A stretch of DNA of 33,419 nt from a virus, in the IMG/VR virus record IMGVR_UViG_3300042309_001463, positions 1 to 33,419 of that record, one strand, 5' to 3'. The notes below the pieces were generated by a model. That model saw only the letters and a list, made by a program, of their open reading frames with translations. It was not told where the DNA came from and searched no databases. This document shows, piece by piece, positions 6,811 to 14,706 of the stretch. Each line of letters begins with the position of its first letter. The stretch's first letter is position 1. The position numbers and the translations under genes were made by a program.

Positions 6811-7189
6811 TGGGACATTTGGGACACTTGGGACAGCACTGTCCCAAAGCAGAAACAGCATCAGCACTGGCAGGTTGCCCGTGTTTTGGGACTTTGGGAC
6901 ACCTCTAGGGACATTTCCATCCATACCTATGGGACTAGGTACTAATACTTAAATAAATAATAGAAAAGGTATTTTCTTAGGAGCTGTCCCAAAGTCCCAA
7001 AACTTGCCCAGATCCGTTGCGCCGCAGTCGATTTGCTCTGGGACACTTCTGTCCCAAACTGTCCCAAAAGTCCCAAAACGCAGTAGACCCGCCCTTCTCG
7101 GCACCATCCCCGGCGCCTGAAACTGCAGGCAGGGACAGGCCTGCCGCTGCATGGGACAGCCGCGCAGCAGCTTTGGGACGTGTCCCAAA
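6811..7189. other. Candidate replication origin: TGGGAC iterons around an AT-rich island
   Basis: The 539-nt gene-free stretch 6727-7265 contains 16 exact TGGGAC/GTCCCA hexamers within 379 nt. Plus-strand copies start at 6811, 6820, 6829, 6887, 6895, 6930, 7039, 7152 and 7174. Minus-strand copies start at 6841, 6986, 6994, 7051, 7061, 7070 and 7182. AGGGAC variants lie at 6907 and 7131. The first three are spaced exactly 9 nt. Two pairs form palindromes with 8-bp arms and a 2-nt gap (6829-6846 and 7172-7189). The middle (about 6938-6978) is strikingly AT-rich for this genome. The adjacent gene encodes a primase-helicase. Iterons plus an unwinding element fit a phage origin; an operator array is the alternative. 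Confidence 0.7.
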
Positions 7190-7194
7190 AGGGC

Positions 7195-7249
7195 GTCAGC
7201 TCAGCTGACACCCTCAGTTGAAATGAGGGTGGCCGGGATTTCCGGCCAC
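7195..7249. repeat. Three adjacent perfect hairpins
   Basis: The hairpins are GTCAGCT/AGCTGAC with a 1-nt centre (7195-7209), CCCTCA/TGAGGG with a 7-nt loop (7211-7229), and GTGGCCGG/CCGGCCAC with a 5-nt loop (7229-7249). They lie between the iteron array and the 3' end of the primase-helicase gene. There is no T-run, so an origin structure is as likely as a terminator. Confidence 0.6.
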
Positions 7250-7265
7250 GGTGGAGCAGTGCGGC

Positions 7266-9860
7266 TCAGTCGCCGGGTGGCACCCACTCCACAGCCTTGC
7301 CCTTGCGGATCACCTGCCCGCAGTCGGGCGTCTCGGCCACTACGGATAGCAGCCAAGTGCGCACCTCAGCGGCAGGGGTGCGGCGAGCAGGGAGGCACCA
7401 TGCTCTGATCTGCGACTGAGGCACGGGCCGGCCGCCATGACTGCGGCGCCACTCGCGGCCCTTGTCGAGCAGCCGCTTGATTGCCCCGCCTGCGCCTGTT
7501 CGCACCGGGCCGAGCACCTTGTCCCGCTCACGGGCGAAGAGGGCCGTAAAGATGATCGCGGCGCGAATCACGTCTTCAGGGATGGGGGTGTTCAGGCTCA
7601 GCCCTGCAGAGGCCTGCCGGATGGCGTGAATGGCCAGGGCGATGCGGAGGGTGGCGCCGCGCTGCTTGCCCCAATACTGCCGGTCAGATGGATCGCTGGC
7701 GGCGAACTTAAACGACTCCGCCTGTCTGACCCACTGAACCATCGTGGCCTTGGCATCCTCGGCCACGGTGATGATGATCGGCTCGCCATCTTCACCAAGC
7801 GGTAGATTCGATGCGGCAGCGTCCACCTGCTTGTAGAGGTTGGTGACCGCAGGGGCGATCAGCACGGTCGAGTCCTGATAGTCGTAAGCCCACTCGCCTA
7901 GGTCGAACATCAGAAAACGGCTCCACAGTCCGTCAGCGTCCGCCATGCCCTCATTGGCATCGGCGTCCGCTTTCCACAGGCCTTCGAGGCGTGCCGGCTG
8001 CAAGCTGCCGAACAGGGAGACGGCAGGGTTGGGCACGAAGATCGAATCGCGCCCCACCCGGTCGGTGATGATCTGCTCTCCGGGGTAGAGGCTGAGCCAT
8101 TTCGCCCGATCGCTGCGGTTCGGTGCGCGGCACAGCTGAGAGAACCACCCGGCGAGCTCATCGTGCACGGCCAGTAGGCCTGGATTGGATCCGTTGCTGA
8201 GGATCATTTCAATCCGCTCAAAGGTGGCGTCGCTCACCAGCAAGTGCCGCAGCTCAGGTTGTGGGTTTTCCGCAAGGAACTGGGCCATAGGATCGCCGCT
8301 GGCGCCGCCTGACTCAGAGGCCGCGGCCTTCGCCTCACGCTCCGCCTGGGCCCGGCGATGCTTCCAATCCGCAAGCGCGTCGGCGTGTCGCTTGCGTTCC
8401 TGCGCCTGCCACGGCTTGAACGCCTGCATCGTGGTCGGGCCGGAGGTTGGGGACTTGCCCGAGCTGGCGGTAGCGATGTTGGCACCCCATAGCACACAAG
8501 CCTCCTTCCATGCGTGGGTGGGCGTCATGGCCACCCTGGCGCGGTTGCCGATGACAGAGCACACGCTGCAGAGGATCGGCAGCAGAAAGCCGCAGGGCTT
8601 GAGGGTCTGCTCCTTGGCGTAAGTGTTGATGAAGCTGGCCAGGCCAGGCGGGAATGCCAGATCGATCGATGCCAGCTCAGCTGCCGCGGCCACGTCGCGG
8701 TAGTTGCGGATTTCAACCGCAAGCTCTTGGCGCTCGATGTCATCGCCCTCCTCATCCGGCTCCAACTGCCACGGCGGCAGCTCCACCGGCGCATCAGGCG
8801 GGATGAACTGCTCGCCGTTGAGGGGTGGGGTTGGCGGCGGCGGCTTGGGGATGTCGTGGCGCTTCACGTCCACCCCGGCAGCCTTGCATTGCTTGATGAA
8901 GCTGCCGGCGTCGAACTGATCGAACTTCCAGCGGTCCACCTGCTCGAAGGTGTCGGCCGCCTGGGGGTGGTAGCGGCTGGCCAGGGCGATCGCGTCGAGC
9001 TTGCCCTTGCCGATCAACTCCATGCAACGCGCCAAACCACAAACCAGCCGCAGCGCCTCCTCGCGTTGGCCGTTCTTGGCCAGGATCTGCGGGTAGCTGC
9101 TGACCAGCCGCTCCAGCTCCTCATAGGTGCGCGGCTGATCTGCTGCTGCGCTCCGGGTTGGTGCCGCTGGGGCTGGCGCTGGTGCTGGCGGCTCAGGTTT
9201 CGGCAGCTCCGGCAGCCGCTCCTCGAACACGTCCGCTGAGTAGATCGCCGCTGGGCTGTGGCGGATCATGCGGGCGGGGTGGGCGCCCAGGCTGCCGCCG
9301 ATGCTCTGGCCATCGGGGGCCAGGTCGTCGCTCTTGTGGATGTAGCTGCTGCCCGCCAAGCGCATCAGTCGCGAGGGGTTTTTGCAGGTGGGGTCCGATT
9401 TGCAGTAAGCGATCAGCCGCTGAATCAGCGGGCGCCAGCGCTCAGGGGCGATGGGCTCGCTGAGGCGCCAGTAGGCATGGACGGACTTGCCGCCAGTGGC
9501 CAGCAGTACGGTCGGCTCGGGCAGTCCGAGGGCCTGCCATGCCCCCACCTGCCACTCCATGGGCTGCTCATCCCATTCGACGAACAGGAAGCTGCAGGCC
9601 TTCACGTCAGCGTCGTTCGGCCCGCCGTTGGGCAGCCAGTACAGCCGATAGCCGGCCTGCTGCAGCTGCTCCAGCCGGGCCCCCCGTGGTTGGAAGGTGG
9701 GTGCCAAGTGCACAGCCCGCTCGCCCTTGGGCTCGTGATTCTTGTCCCAGTGGATGGCGCGGTAGTGCACCGCCGACGGCTCAGCGCCGAGGGCCTGCAG
9801 AAAGGACAAGGCCGCAGCGCCATCGAAGCGGGGCGCCCCGGCGTGATCGAGTGGCTGCAT
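7266..9860 (-). CDS. Primase-helicase: RepB-type PrimPol plus DUF3987 domain
   Basis: The 864-residue replication protein has two parts. The N-terminal part looks like an archaeo-eukaryotic (RepB-like) primase: FLFVEWDE with Glu95/Asp97 as metal ligands, ATGGKSVHAYW with His128, and SRLMRLAGSSYIHK. A Pro-rich linker and a PriCT-like helical stretch follow (about 220-380). The C-terminal part matches DUF3987, a P-loop helicase-like domain: SIDLAFPPGLASFI, Walker A ATASSGKS (about 463-470) and Walker B LLAVHDE (Asp567-Glu568). It likely primes and unwinds at the adjacent iteron region. The start follows the RHH gene stop by 5 nt. Large opposite-strand frames here are shadows. Confidence 0.88.
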   Translation of the reverse strand: MQPLDHAGAPRFDGAAALSFLQALGAEPSAVHYRAIHWDKNHEPKGERAVHLAPTFQPRGARLEQLQQAGYRLYWLPNGGPNDADVKACSFLFVEWDEQPMEWQVGAWQALGLPEPTVLLATGGKSVHAYWRLSEPIAPERWRPLIQRLIAYCKSDPTCKNPSRLMRLAGSSYIHKSDDLAPDGQSIGGSLGAHPARMIRHSPAAIYSADVFEERLPELPKPEPPAPAPAPAAPTRSAAADQPRTYEELERLVSSYPQILAKNGQREEALRLVCGLARCMELIGKGKLDAIALASRYHPQAADTFEQVDRWKFDQFDAGSFIKQCKAAGVDVKRHDIPKPPPPTPPLNGEQFIPPDAPVELPPWQLEPDEEGDDIERQELAVEIRNYRDVAAAAELASIDLAFPPGLASFINTYAKEQTLKPCGFLLPILCSVCSVIGNRARVAMTPTHAWKEACVLWGANIATASSGKSPTSGPTTMQAFKPWQAQERKRHADALADWKHRRAQAEREAKAAASESGGASGDPMAQFLAENPQPELRHLLVSDATFERIEMILSNGSNPGLLAVHDELAGWFSQLCRAPNRSDRAKWLSLYPGEQIITDRVGRDSIFVPNPAVSLFGSLQPARLEGLWKADADANEGMADADGLWSRFLMFDLGEWAYDYQDSTVLIAPAVTNLYKQVDAAASNLPLGEDGEPIIITVAEDAKATMVQWVRQAESFKFAASDPSDRQYWGKQRGATLRIALAIHAIRQASAGLSLNTPIPEDVIRAAIIFTALFARERDKVLGPVRTGAGGAIKRLLDKGREWRRSHGGRPVPQSQIRAWCLPARRTPAAEVRTWLLSVVAETPDCGQVIRKGKAVEWVPPGD

Positions 9861-9865
9861 CAGGA

Positions 9866-10030
9866 TCAGGCCTTCGCTTTCAGCTGCGCGTCTGCCTGCT
9901 CGATCAGCATGCGGACAACGGCGCTGCGGGTGTCAACCCCGGCTGTGGCGGCGGCGATGCGGTCGAGCGCCTCGACGTGACCTGGCTTGACCATCACGTT
10001 GAGGGGGATGCTGCGGGCTGTGGCCGGCAT
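9866..10030 (-). CDS. Ribbon-helix-helix (CopG/Arc-like) regulator
   Basis: This 54-residue protein has a strand followed by two helices: SIPLNVMVKPGHVEALDRIA, then TRSAVVRMLIEQA, the classic RHH pattern of small dimeric repressors. It is encoded immediately upstream of the primase-helicase and divergently from the nuclease/helicase operon, with only 37 nt between the two start codons. It is therefore well placed to control both directions and perhaps replication copy number. No other domain is present. Confidence 0.75.
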   Translation of the reverse strand: MPATARSIPLNVMVKPGHVEALDRIAAATAGVDTRSAVVRMLIEQADAQLKAKA

Positions 10031-10060
10031 GTGGTAGGGTTGCGCAGTGTTTGTAGGACC
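10011..10060 (+). promoter_or_regulatory. Divergent control region, candidate promoter for the nuclease-helicase operon
   Basis: CTGCGG, 18 nt and TAGGGT (10035-10040) resemble the GTGC-type promoters on the plus strand, though with a longer spacer and imperfect -35. On the minus strand GCTAAGGTCC recalls the second promoter family. Both start codons lie within 40 nt. Confidence 0.4.
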
Positions 10061-10067
10061 TTAGCAT

Positions 10068-10718
10068 ATGGACTGGGAAGCGCGTCAGCGCACGACAGCC
10101 AGGCAAACGGACAGCCGCTACTACTGGGAGCTGTACGACGATCGAGAGGCGCAGGTCAAAAGCCGCTTTATGCCAGCGCTACAGCAGTTGGGTGTCGTTG
10201 AGACCGAAGTCACCGGAATCTGTGACTATGCGTTTCACTCTAACTCCGAGTCACAAAAGCCTAAAAAGGTGCGCATTGATGCGGTTATTCAGCTGCACAA
10301 ATCAGTTGACCGCTACGAAAGCTGTTTAGGTGTTGAGTTTAAGGGGGGGGAAATGCGCACGGCCGAAATCGGCGCCTTCATGCGGCAGTGCGTGGATTAC
10401 AGGCAGACAAGCTGGAAGAATTATGGACAGCTTCCTGTCGTTGCTTGCCCAGGCCTTACTGAGCTGATCTGCGAAAAGGTTGACATGAACCCTAGAACTC
10501 CAACGCTGGCAGAAGTGCACGGAGAGTCATTGGCTTACCTGGTAAGGAGATTCGTTGCGGCTTTTGGAATCGGGGAAATGTTTTTCTCCAGGATTGCCCG
10601 TGGATCCAACGATGCAAAGCATTTAAGAATTACCTTTGCGGATGATATTTGGTTGATGGATGGCGAGCGCGTCAACTACACGCGTAAAGAGTTCGGCCGC
10701 AACCAAGGGAGCAAGTAG
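10068..10718 (+). CDS. Putative PD-(D/E)XK nuclease
   Basis: The 216-residue protein contains a good nuclease core: KKVRIDAVIQ with Asp71, then LGVEFKGG with Glu90 and Lys92, and a following helix with MRQCVDY. This is the D-x(n)-ExK arrangement of restriction-like nucleases. The rest (VVACPGLTELICEK, SLAYLVRRFVAAFGI) is not recognised. The gene is two nucleotides from the SF2 helicase gene, suggesting a helicase-nuclease pair for replication, recombination or restriction. Its DNA is visibly more AT-rich than the surrounding genes, a sign of recent acquisition together with the first half of the helicase gene. Confidence 0.65.
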   Translation: MDWEARQRTTARQTDSRYYWELYDDREAQVKSRFMPALQQLGVVETEVTGICDYAFHSNSESQKPKKVRIDAVIQLHKSVDRYESCLGVEFKGGEMRTAEIGAFMRQCVDYRQTSWKNYGQLPVVACPGLTELICEKVDMNPRTPTLAEVHGESLAYLVRRFVAAFGIGEMFFSRIARGSNDAKHLRITFADDIWLMDGERVNYTRKEFGRNQGSK

Positions 10719-10720
10719 AC

Positions 10721-12217
10721 ATGTTCACCCTCCGCGACTACCAGACCCGCCTAGCCGATGCCGGCGATGCGGCCATGCTGCAGAGGCAATACCCATTGCT
10801 GCAGTCAGGCACCGGCACCGGCAAGAGCGTGGTGCTTGCCGAGCTGGCGTTGCGAGCTCTGGCGCGGGGCGAGCGGGTGGTTGTGATCTGCCATCGGGAC
10901 ACCATCCACGGCCACCTTGTCAAGGCACTTCGCTACCACTTGGGGCCATCGGAGATTATTGCCAATATCGTTTCCGGCTCGAAGCCCCGATTGGATCGCC
11001 GGGTGACCGTGGGGATGGTGCCAACGATGGCGCGGCGATTGCACTGCCTCTCCGCTTTTAAGGATTGCACCTTGCTGATTGATGAAGCGCATCATTTAGA
11101 CATGCGCGAGAAAAACAGCACAACCTGGCAGCGAGTTGTGCAAGCATTGCAGCCGAAGAAGTATTGCGGCCTAAGCGCCACACCTGTTCGCCCGGACGGC
11201 AAAGGCTTGGGCGATGCTGGCGCATTCACTGTGATGATCAAAGGGCCGCCGATTGCGGAAATGATGCGCAAGGGGAACCTTTGCAAGAAGTACGAGATTA
11301 TCGCCTCAAAGCACAGTATCAGTTCTAAGGGTATGAAAAAGACAAGGGGTGATTACAGCCAGTCTGAAATGGAGCGAAAGGTTGTGGCCATTAACGGCCA
11401 CATCGTCTCAGACTGGCTGGAGTTTGTCCCTGGCCGGCTGCCAACGATATGCGTTGCTGTCAGCGTCAAACATGCTTACGAAGTGGCGGAAATGTATCGC
11501 AATGCTGGAGTCGCTGCCGAGGCCGTAGAAGGAACAATGCCCAAAGAAAAAAGCCGCGCAATCTTCAATCGTTTTCAAAGCGGCAAGACAACCGTGCTGG
11601 TTGCGTGCTGCATGGTCGATGAAGGCCTAGATGTTCCCGAGGCTGCAGTTTTACAGCTGACACGCAATGTTGACAGCATCAGGCTGTGGAAACAGTTAAT
11701 GGGCAGGGTGATGAGGCCGGCGACAGGCAAGGATTGTTTTTACCTGCTTGACCATACCGATAGCTGGATGAAGCCGCACCTAGGGTTGCCAGATCAAGAG
11801 GTTGATTGGCAGTTAAACAGTGAAATGGCGGAGCCTATCAAGCGCCTCAAGTTGGTGCGCAATGAAGAGACGTCCCGCGTTGAGGTTGAGGGCGAAATAG
11901 TTGAGGTGGAGGTTGAAACCACTGGCGCGCGGATGGAGCGCATCACCCCCGACCTGCTGGCCCAGTCGCATCCTGTGGTGGCGCGGCGGCTGCTGAATGA
12001 GCGGTGCCGTTTGGAAGTGGAGCAGCGTGCCCCGGATCTCCGCCGCTGGCTGAACTACCTTGACGTGCTGGAGGATGAAACCCTGAAGGTGCTAGAGCCA
12101 GCGCTAGGGCTGCAGCCTGGCTGGGCACAGGGGCAGATGATGCTGAGGATGCTGCTGAGCCCTGCGCAACGGCTGGCAGCGACAAAGCGGCTGCAGCGGT
12201 CGTGGGGTGGTGTATGA
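10721..12217 (+). CDS. DEAD/DEAH-box superfamily 2 helicase
   Basis: The 498-residue helicase has all core motifs: motif I SGTGTGKS (29-36), motif II DEAH (121-124), motif III SATP (152-155), motif V EGLDVPEA (about 301-308) and motif VI QLMGRVMRP (325-333). It belongs with UvsW/RadD-like phage helicases that remodel forks and recombination intermediates. The C-terminal 120 residues are helical and lack a known domain. A Shine-Dalgarno AAGGGAG precedes the ATG. The stop overlaps the next RHH gene (ATGATG). The neighbours are a nuclease upstream and the annealing/exonuclease cassette downstream. Confidence 0.95.
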   Translation: MFTLRDYQTRLADAGDAAMLQRQYPLLQSGTGTGKSVVLAELALRALARGERVVVICHRDTIHGHLVKALRYHLGPSEIIANIVSGSKPRLDRRVTVGMVPTMARRLHCLSAFKDCTLLIDEAHHLDMREKNSTTWQRVVQALQPKKYCGLSATPVRPDGKGLGDAGAFTVMIKGPPIAEMMRKGNLCKKYEIIASKHSISSKGMKKTRGDYSQSEMERKVVAINGHIVSDWLEFVPGRLPTICVAVSVKHAYEVAEMYRNAGVAAEAVEGTMPKEKSRAIFNRFQSGKTTVLVACCMVDEGLDVPEAAVLQLTRNVDSIRLWKQLMGRVMRPATGKDCFYLLDHTDSWMKPHLGLPDQEVDWQLNSEMAEPIKRLKLVRNEETSRVEVEGEIVEVEVETTGARMERITPDLLAQSHPVVARRLLNERCRLEVEQRAPDLRRWLNYLDVLEDETLKVLEPALGLQPGWAQGQMMLRMLLSPAQRLAATKRLQRSWGGV

Positions 12218-12393
12218 TGCACCCAACTGCGCCCGCGATGATGCCAGCAGCAACCACTGAGGCGCGCAGCATCACGCTGCGGGTGCCTGCTCCACTGCTT
12301 GACCGCCTAAGGGCGGCAGCAGCTGATGACCGGCGATCCATGAACAGCATGGCAGCGTTGCTGCTGGAGGCTGCGCTTGATCGCCGCAGCTGA
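12214..12393 (+). CDS. Ribbon-helix-helix protein
   Basis: The 59-residue product has RSITLRVPAPLLDRLRAAA followed by RRSMNSMAALLLEAAL, an RHH (Arc/CopG) fold. Such proteins bind operator DNA as dimers. The ATG at 12214 overlaps the helicase stop; a second ATG follows at 12217. It ends 54 nt before the ERF-like gene and may regulate this operon. Confidence 0.7.
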   Translation: MMHPTAPAMMPAATTEARSITLRVPAPLLDRLRAAAADDRRSMNSMAALLLEAALDRRS

Positions 12394-12447
12394 CCCGGCC
12401 CGCCAGAGCCGTGCCCAATCTGGCTGTTCAACCGCTCGATCCTGACC

Positions 12448-13122
12448 ATGCCCACAGCACGCGGGGCTGATGCCGCCCCGATTGATGAACTGCTGCCGCC
12501 GAACTGCGGCCCCACGTCGCAGCAGCTCGCCGCCCTTGATGCGGCAGTGGCTGCCGCATTCCCTGCGTTCGGCAGCCTGGCTCCGAACGACGCAGCCGAC
12601 ATCAAGGGCCGGCGTCACGCCTTCCTGAACCTGCCAGGGCTGCTGGAGGCCGTCCGCCCTGCCTTGATGGCGCAGCAGGTGATCATCGCCAACACCATCA
12701 GCATCGTGCCGGGTGGGTTCGTGGTGTCCACCATGCTGCGGCACAGCGGCGGCGGCTGGCGACTGTCCCAGTTCCCGGTGCTCAGCCTGACCAGCTCCAG
12801 CGCGATCAGCGCCGCGGCCACCAGCGGCTTCAGGGTGAATTTGCAGCTGCTGCTCGGTATCTGCGCCTCCGATGAGGATGCAGCGCATGATGCGGCGCCT
12901 GCTGCAGCTCCACAGCCGTGGGAGCAGCCGGCGCCGGCGGCGCCCGCCTATGCCGCTCCGCCCCAGCAGCAGCCCTGGGCTGCTGCTGCTCCACAGGGCG
13001 GCTACGACATGACCCAGGCGATCCCTCAGCACGAAATCGCCGCCGCTGTCGCTGCTGCCCAACAGCAGCCCAACTCGCTGCAGTATCAGCCCACCCCAAC
13101 CGATCCCTCCGCTTACGTCTGA
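12448..13122 (+). CDS. ERF-like single-strand annealing protein
   Basis: The 224-residue protein has an N-terminal domain matching the ERF pattern: a helix (LPGLLEAVRPALMAQQV), strands VVSTMLRHSGGGWRLSQFPVL, and the helix-strand segment that in ERF reads GSAxTYxRRYxLxxxLGI, here AISAAATSGFRVNLQLLLGI followed by acidic residues. The family's Tyr/Arg residues are not kept, so it is divergent. The C-terminal 90 residues are a Pro/Ala/Gln-rich linker with a short terminal helix. These proteins anneal complementary strands in phage recombination. The neighbours are an SSB-like protein and a RecB-like exonuclease, which support the call. Confidence 0.65.
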   Translation: MPTARGADAAPIDELLPPNCGPTSQQLAALDAAVAAAFPAFGSLAPNDAADIKGRRHAFLNLPGLLEAVRPALMAQQVIIANTISIVPGGFVVSTMLRHSGGGWRLSQFPVLSLTSSSAISAAATSGFRVNLQLLLGICASDEDAAHDAAPAAAPQPWEQPAPAAPAYAAPPQQQPWAAAAPQGGYDMTQAIPQHEIAAAVAAAQQQPNSLQYQPTPTDPSAYV

Positions 13123-13125
13123 TCC

Positions 13126-13635
13126 ATGAAGAGTGCACGTGTGAACCTCTGGAACGCCCAGCCGTCCCAGAACCCGAAGGCTCCGATCTTGAGCGGTTCC
13201 GTCGAGCTGTCCGCCCAGCTGATCTGGGAGCTGTCCCAGGCGATGCAGCAAGGCCAGGGAATGGAAGTGAACCAGCAGACCGGGGAGCAGTTCTTTAAGC
13301 TGCGCCTCTCTGTTTGGCGCGGCACCGGCGAGAACAACGGGCCGGTGTTGAACGGCACAATCGAGAGCCTCTCTGAGCGGGCAGCCTACTTGGCGCAGAA
13401 GGCACAGCAGCAGGGCGGTCAGTCTTGGGGTGCCCCTGCTGCCCCGCCCCAGCAGCCCGCCTACGGGCAGCCTGCCCCACAGCCTGGGCCTGCTGGGTAT
13501 CCGCCGCAAGCGGCGCCGCAGCAGCCGCCTGCCGGGCCGCCAGCGGGCTACCCTGCCGCGCCTCCGCCGGCTGCTCCGCCAGCAGCAGCACCGCCCGCCT
13601 GGGGACAGCCTGCCGCCGGCGGGTGGGGCAGCTGA
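13126..13635 (+). CDS. Probable single-stranded DNA-binding protein (non-canonical)
   Basis: The product is 169 residues. The first 90 are beta-rich (VNLWNAQ, ILSGSVEL, FKLRLSVWRG, VLNGTIESL) and could form an OB fold. The rest is a disordered Pro/Ala/Gln/Gly tail ending in GGWGS, the architecture of SSB proteins. It lies 3 nt after the ERF-like gene and directly before the exonuclease gene, where an SSB is expected. No sequence motif proves ssDNA binding, so the call rests on architecture and context. Confidence 0.5.
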   Translation: MKSARVNLWNAQPSQNPKAPILSGSVELSAQLIWELSQAMQQGQGMEVNQQTGEQFFKLRLSVWRGTGENNGPVLNGTIESLSERAAYLAQKAQQQGGQSWGAPAAPPQQPAYGQPAPQPGPAGYPPQAAPQQPPAGPPAGYPAAPPPAAPPAAAPPAWGQPAAGGWGS

Positions 13636-14508
13636 TTGAGCACCGATTGCCCACGGATTGCCCTCCTGCCACCGCAGGGGGGCATTTCATTTGATGAGCC
13701 CAGCCATCGCTACTGGGTGTGGTCGCAGCGCCGTGGGCGGTGGCTGCAGCCGCCCAGCTGCTCGCAGGTGCTGGGCCTCTCTGGCGCCAAGGGTTTCAAC
13801 CCTGAGCACTGGCGCCGCAAGCTGATCAACAAGGAAGGCATGCGGCCGGATGAGGCCGAGGCCTACATGGAGCTCCACCGCAACGGCCGCGCCGACATCG
13901 GCACCGAGCTCCACGCCCTGATCAGGCAGGAGCTGCTGGGCATCGCTGCGCCGCCGGTGCAGTTCGCCGAGTCGCTGATGCTGCTGGCCACCTGGCGGCG
14001 GTTGTTCCTGCCGCAGATCGAGGAGGTCATTGCCTGCGAGTCGCCGCTGGCCTCGCTGCGGTACTTCTACACCGGCACGCCGGATCTGATCGCCCGCGTG
14101 GCTGGCCGCTGGCTGATTGTGGATTGGAAATCAAAGGTGAGCCAAGAGAAGGCGAAGCCCGATCAGGCGTGGCCGCTGCAGCTGGCGGGCTACGACCTGC
14201 TGGCCCAGGAGCGCTACGGCATCCGCTTGGATGGGGCGATGAATCTGATGATCTGGCCCGGCGGCTGCGAGGAAGTGTTCTGGCCGCCAGAGAAGATGAG
14301 CGAACTACGCCGCCGCTACATCGGCCACGTCGCTTGGGCCCATGCCGTCAAGGGGGTGCGCGGTGATGCTGCTGCCGCCGGTGCGCTGGCGCATGTGTTA
14401 CAGCTCCACCCTGAGGCGCTGGAGCTGGCCGCACCACCATCAGGACATGGGGCGTGGACGGTGGCGCAACTGCTGGGCAGCGATCACCCTACCTTGCGTG
14501 CGGCTTGA
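13636..14508 (+). CDS. PD-(D/E)XK exonuclease, RecB/lambda-exo type
   Basis: The 290-residue nuclease has the core YTGTPDLI (Asp150), then LIVDWKSK (Asp163, Lys165), then a Gln in WPLQLAGYDLL (about 182), the signature of RecB-like PDDEXK_1 exonucleases. It would resect double-stranded ends to make 3' tails for the annealing protein two genes upstream. The start appears to be TTG at 13636, immediately after the SSB-like stop; no better start is visible. Its 3' end overlaps the convergent RHH gene by 25 nt. Confidence 0.85.
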   Translation: MSTDCPRIALLPPQGGISFDEPSHRYWVWSQRRGRWLQPPSCSQVLGLSGAKGFNPEHWRRKLINKEGMRPDEAEAYMELHRNGRADIGTELHALIRQELLGIAAPPVQFAESLMLLATWRRLFLPQIEEVIACESPLASLRYFYTGTPDLIARVAGRWLIVDWKSKVSQEKAKPDQAWPLQLAGYDLLAQERYGIRLDGAMNLMIWPGGCEEVFWPPEKMSELRRRYIGHVAWAHAVKGVRGDAAAAGALAHVLQLHPEALELAAPPSGHGAWTVAQLLGSDHPTLRAA

Positions 14509-14675
14509 CGCTGAGCGCGAGCCTGCCGGCGCATGTCCTCAAAGAGGATCTGCCGCAGGTATCCGACCCTGCCGAGCCCTCGCAGTTCGGCCTCACGGTC
14601 AAGGTGCTCCACCTGCTCGGCGGGCAGCTCGACGGATATTTGCCGGTGTCCGGGTTTGATGGGCCAGCTGGGCAT
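14484..14675 (-). CDS. Ribbon-helix-helix regulator, divergent from a GTGC-type promoter
   Basis: The 63-residue product has RQISVELPAEQVEHLDREA followed by LGRVGYLRQILFEDM, an RHH pattern. It is the only minus-strand gene inside the long plus-strand operon. It lies back-to-back with the GTGC-type promoter at 14707-14735, a natural place for an autoregulated repressor. The ATG at 14675 is preferred to an upstream GTG at 14696. Confidence 0.65.
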   Translation of the reverse strand: MPSWPIKPGHRQISVELPAEQVEHLDREAELRGLGRVGYLRQILFEDMRRQARAQRQAARKVG

Positions 14676-14706
14676 TGCGTTCGATTCAGTGAACACACTC
14701 TAAGGG

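Noticed and set aside
6599-6952. Open frames reading into the iteron region (6526-6952, 6942-7211)
   Set aside because: They run through the repeated hexamers, giving repetitive FGT/WDT text, and have no homology pattern. The region is better read as non-coding.
6811-7189. CRISPR array
   Set aside because: The repeats are 6-9 nt and occur in both orientations at irregular spacing; no 25-40 nt repeat-spacer pattern.
7192-7265. Simple terminator after the primase-helicase gene
   Set aside because: Hairpins are perfect but no T-run follows on either strand, so a Rho-independent terminator is not supported.
8514-9239. 241-codon plus-strand frame, and others up to 240 codons at 9258-9980
   Set aside because: Antisense shadows of the primase-helicase gene; compositionally biased and without motifs.
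12213-12218. TATGAT as a GTGC-type promoter before the RHH gene
   Set aside because: The -10 resembles the consensus, but the -35 position reads GCTGCA and the site lies inside the helicase coding end. Likely coincidental with the overlapping ATGATG.
12307-13509. 400-codon minus-strand frame over the ERF/SSB region
   Set aside because: Antisense frame produced by repetitive Pro/Ala/Gln codons in the sense genes.
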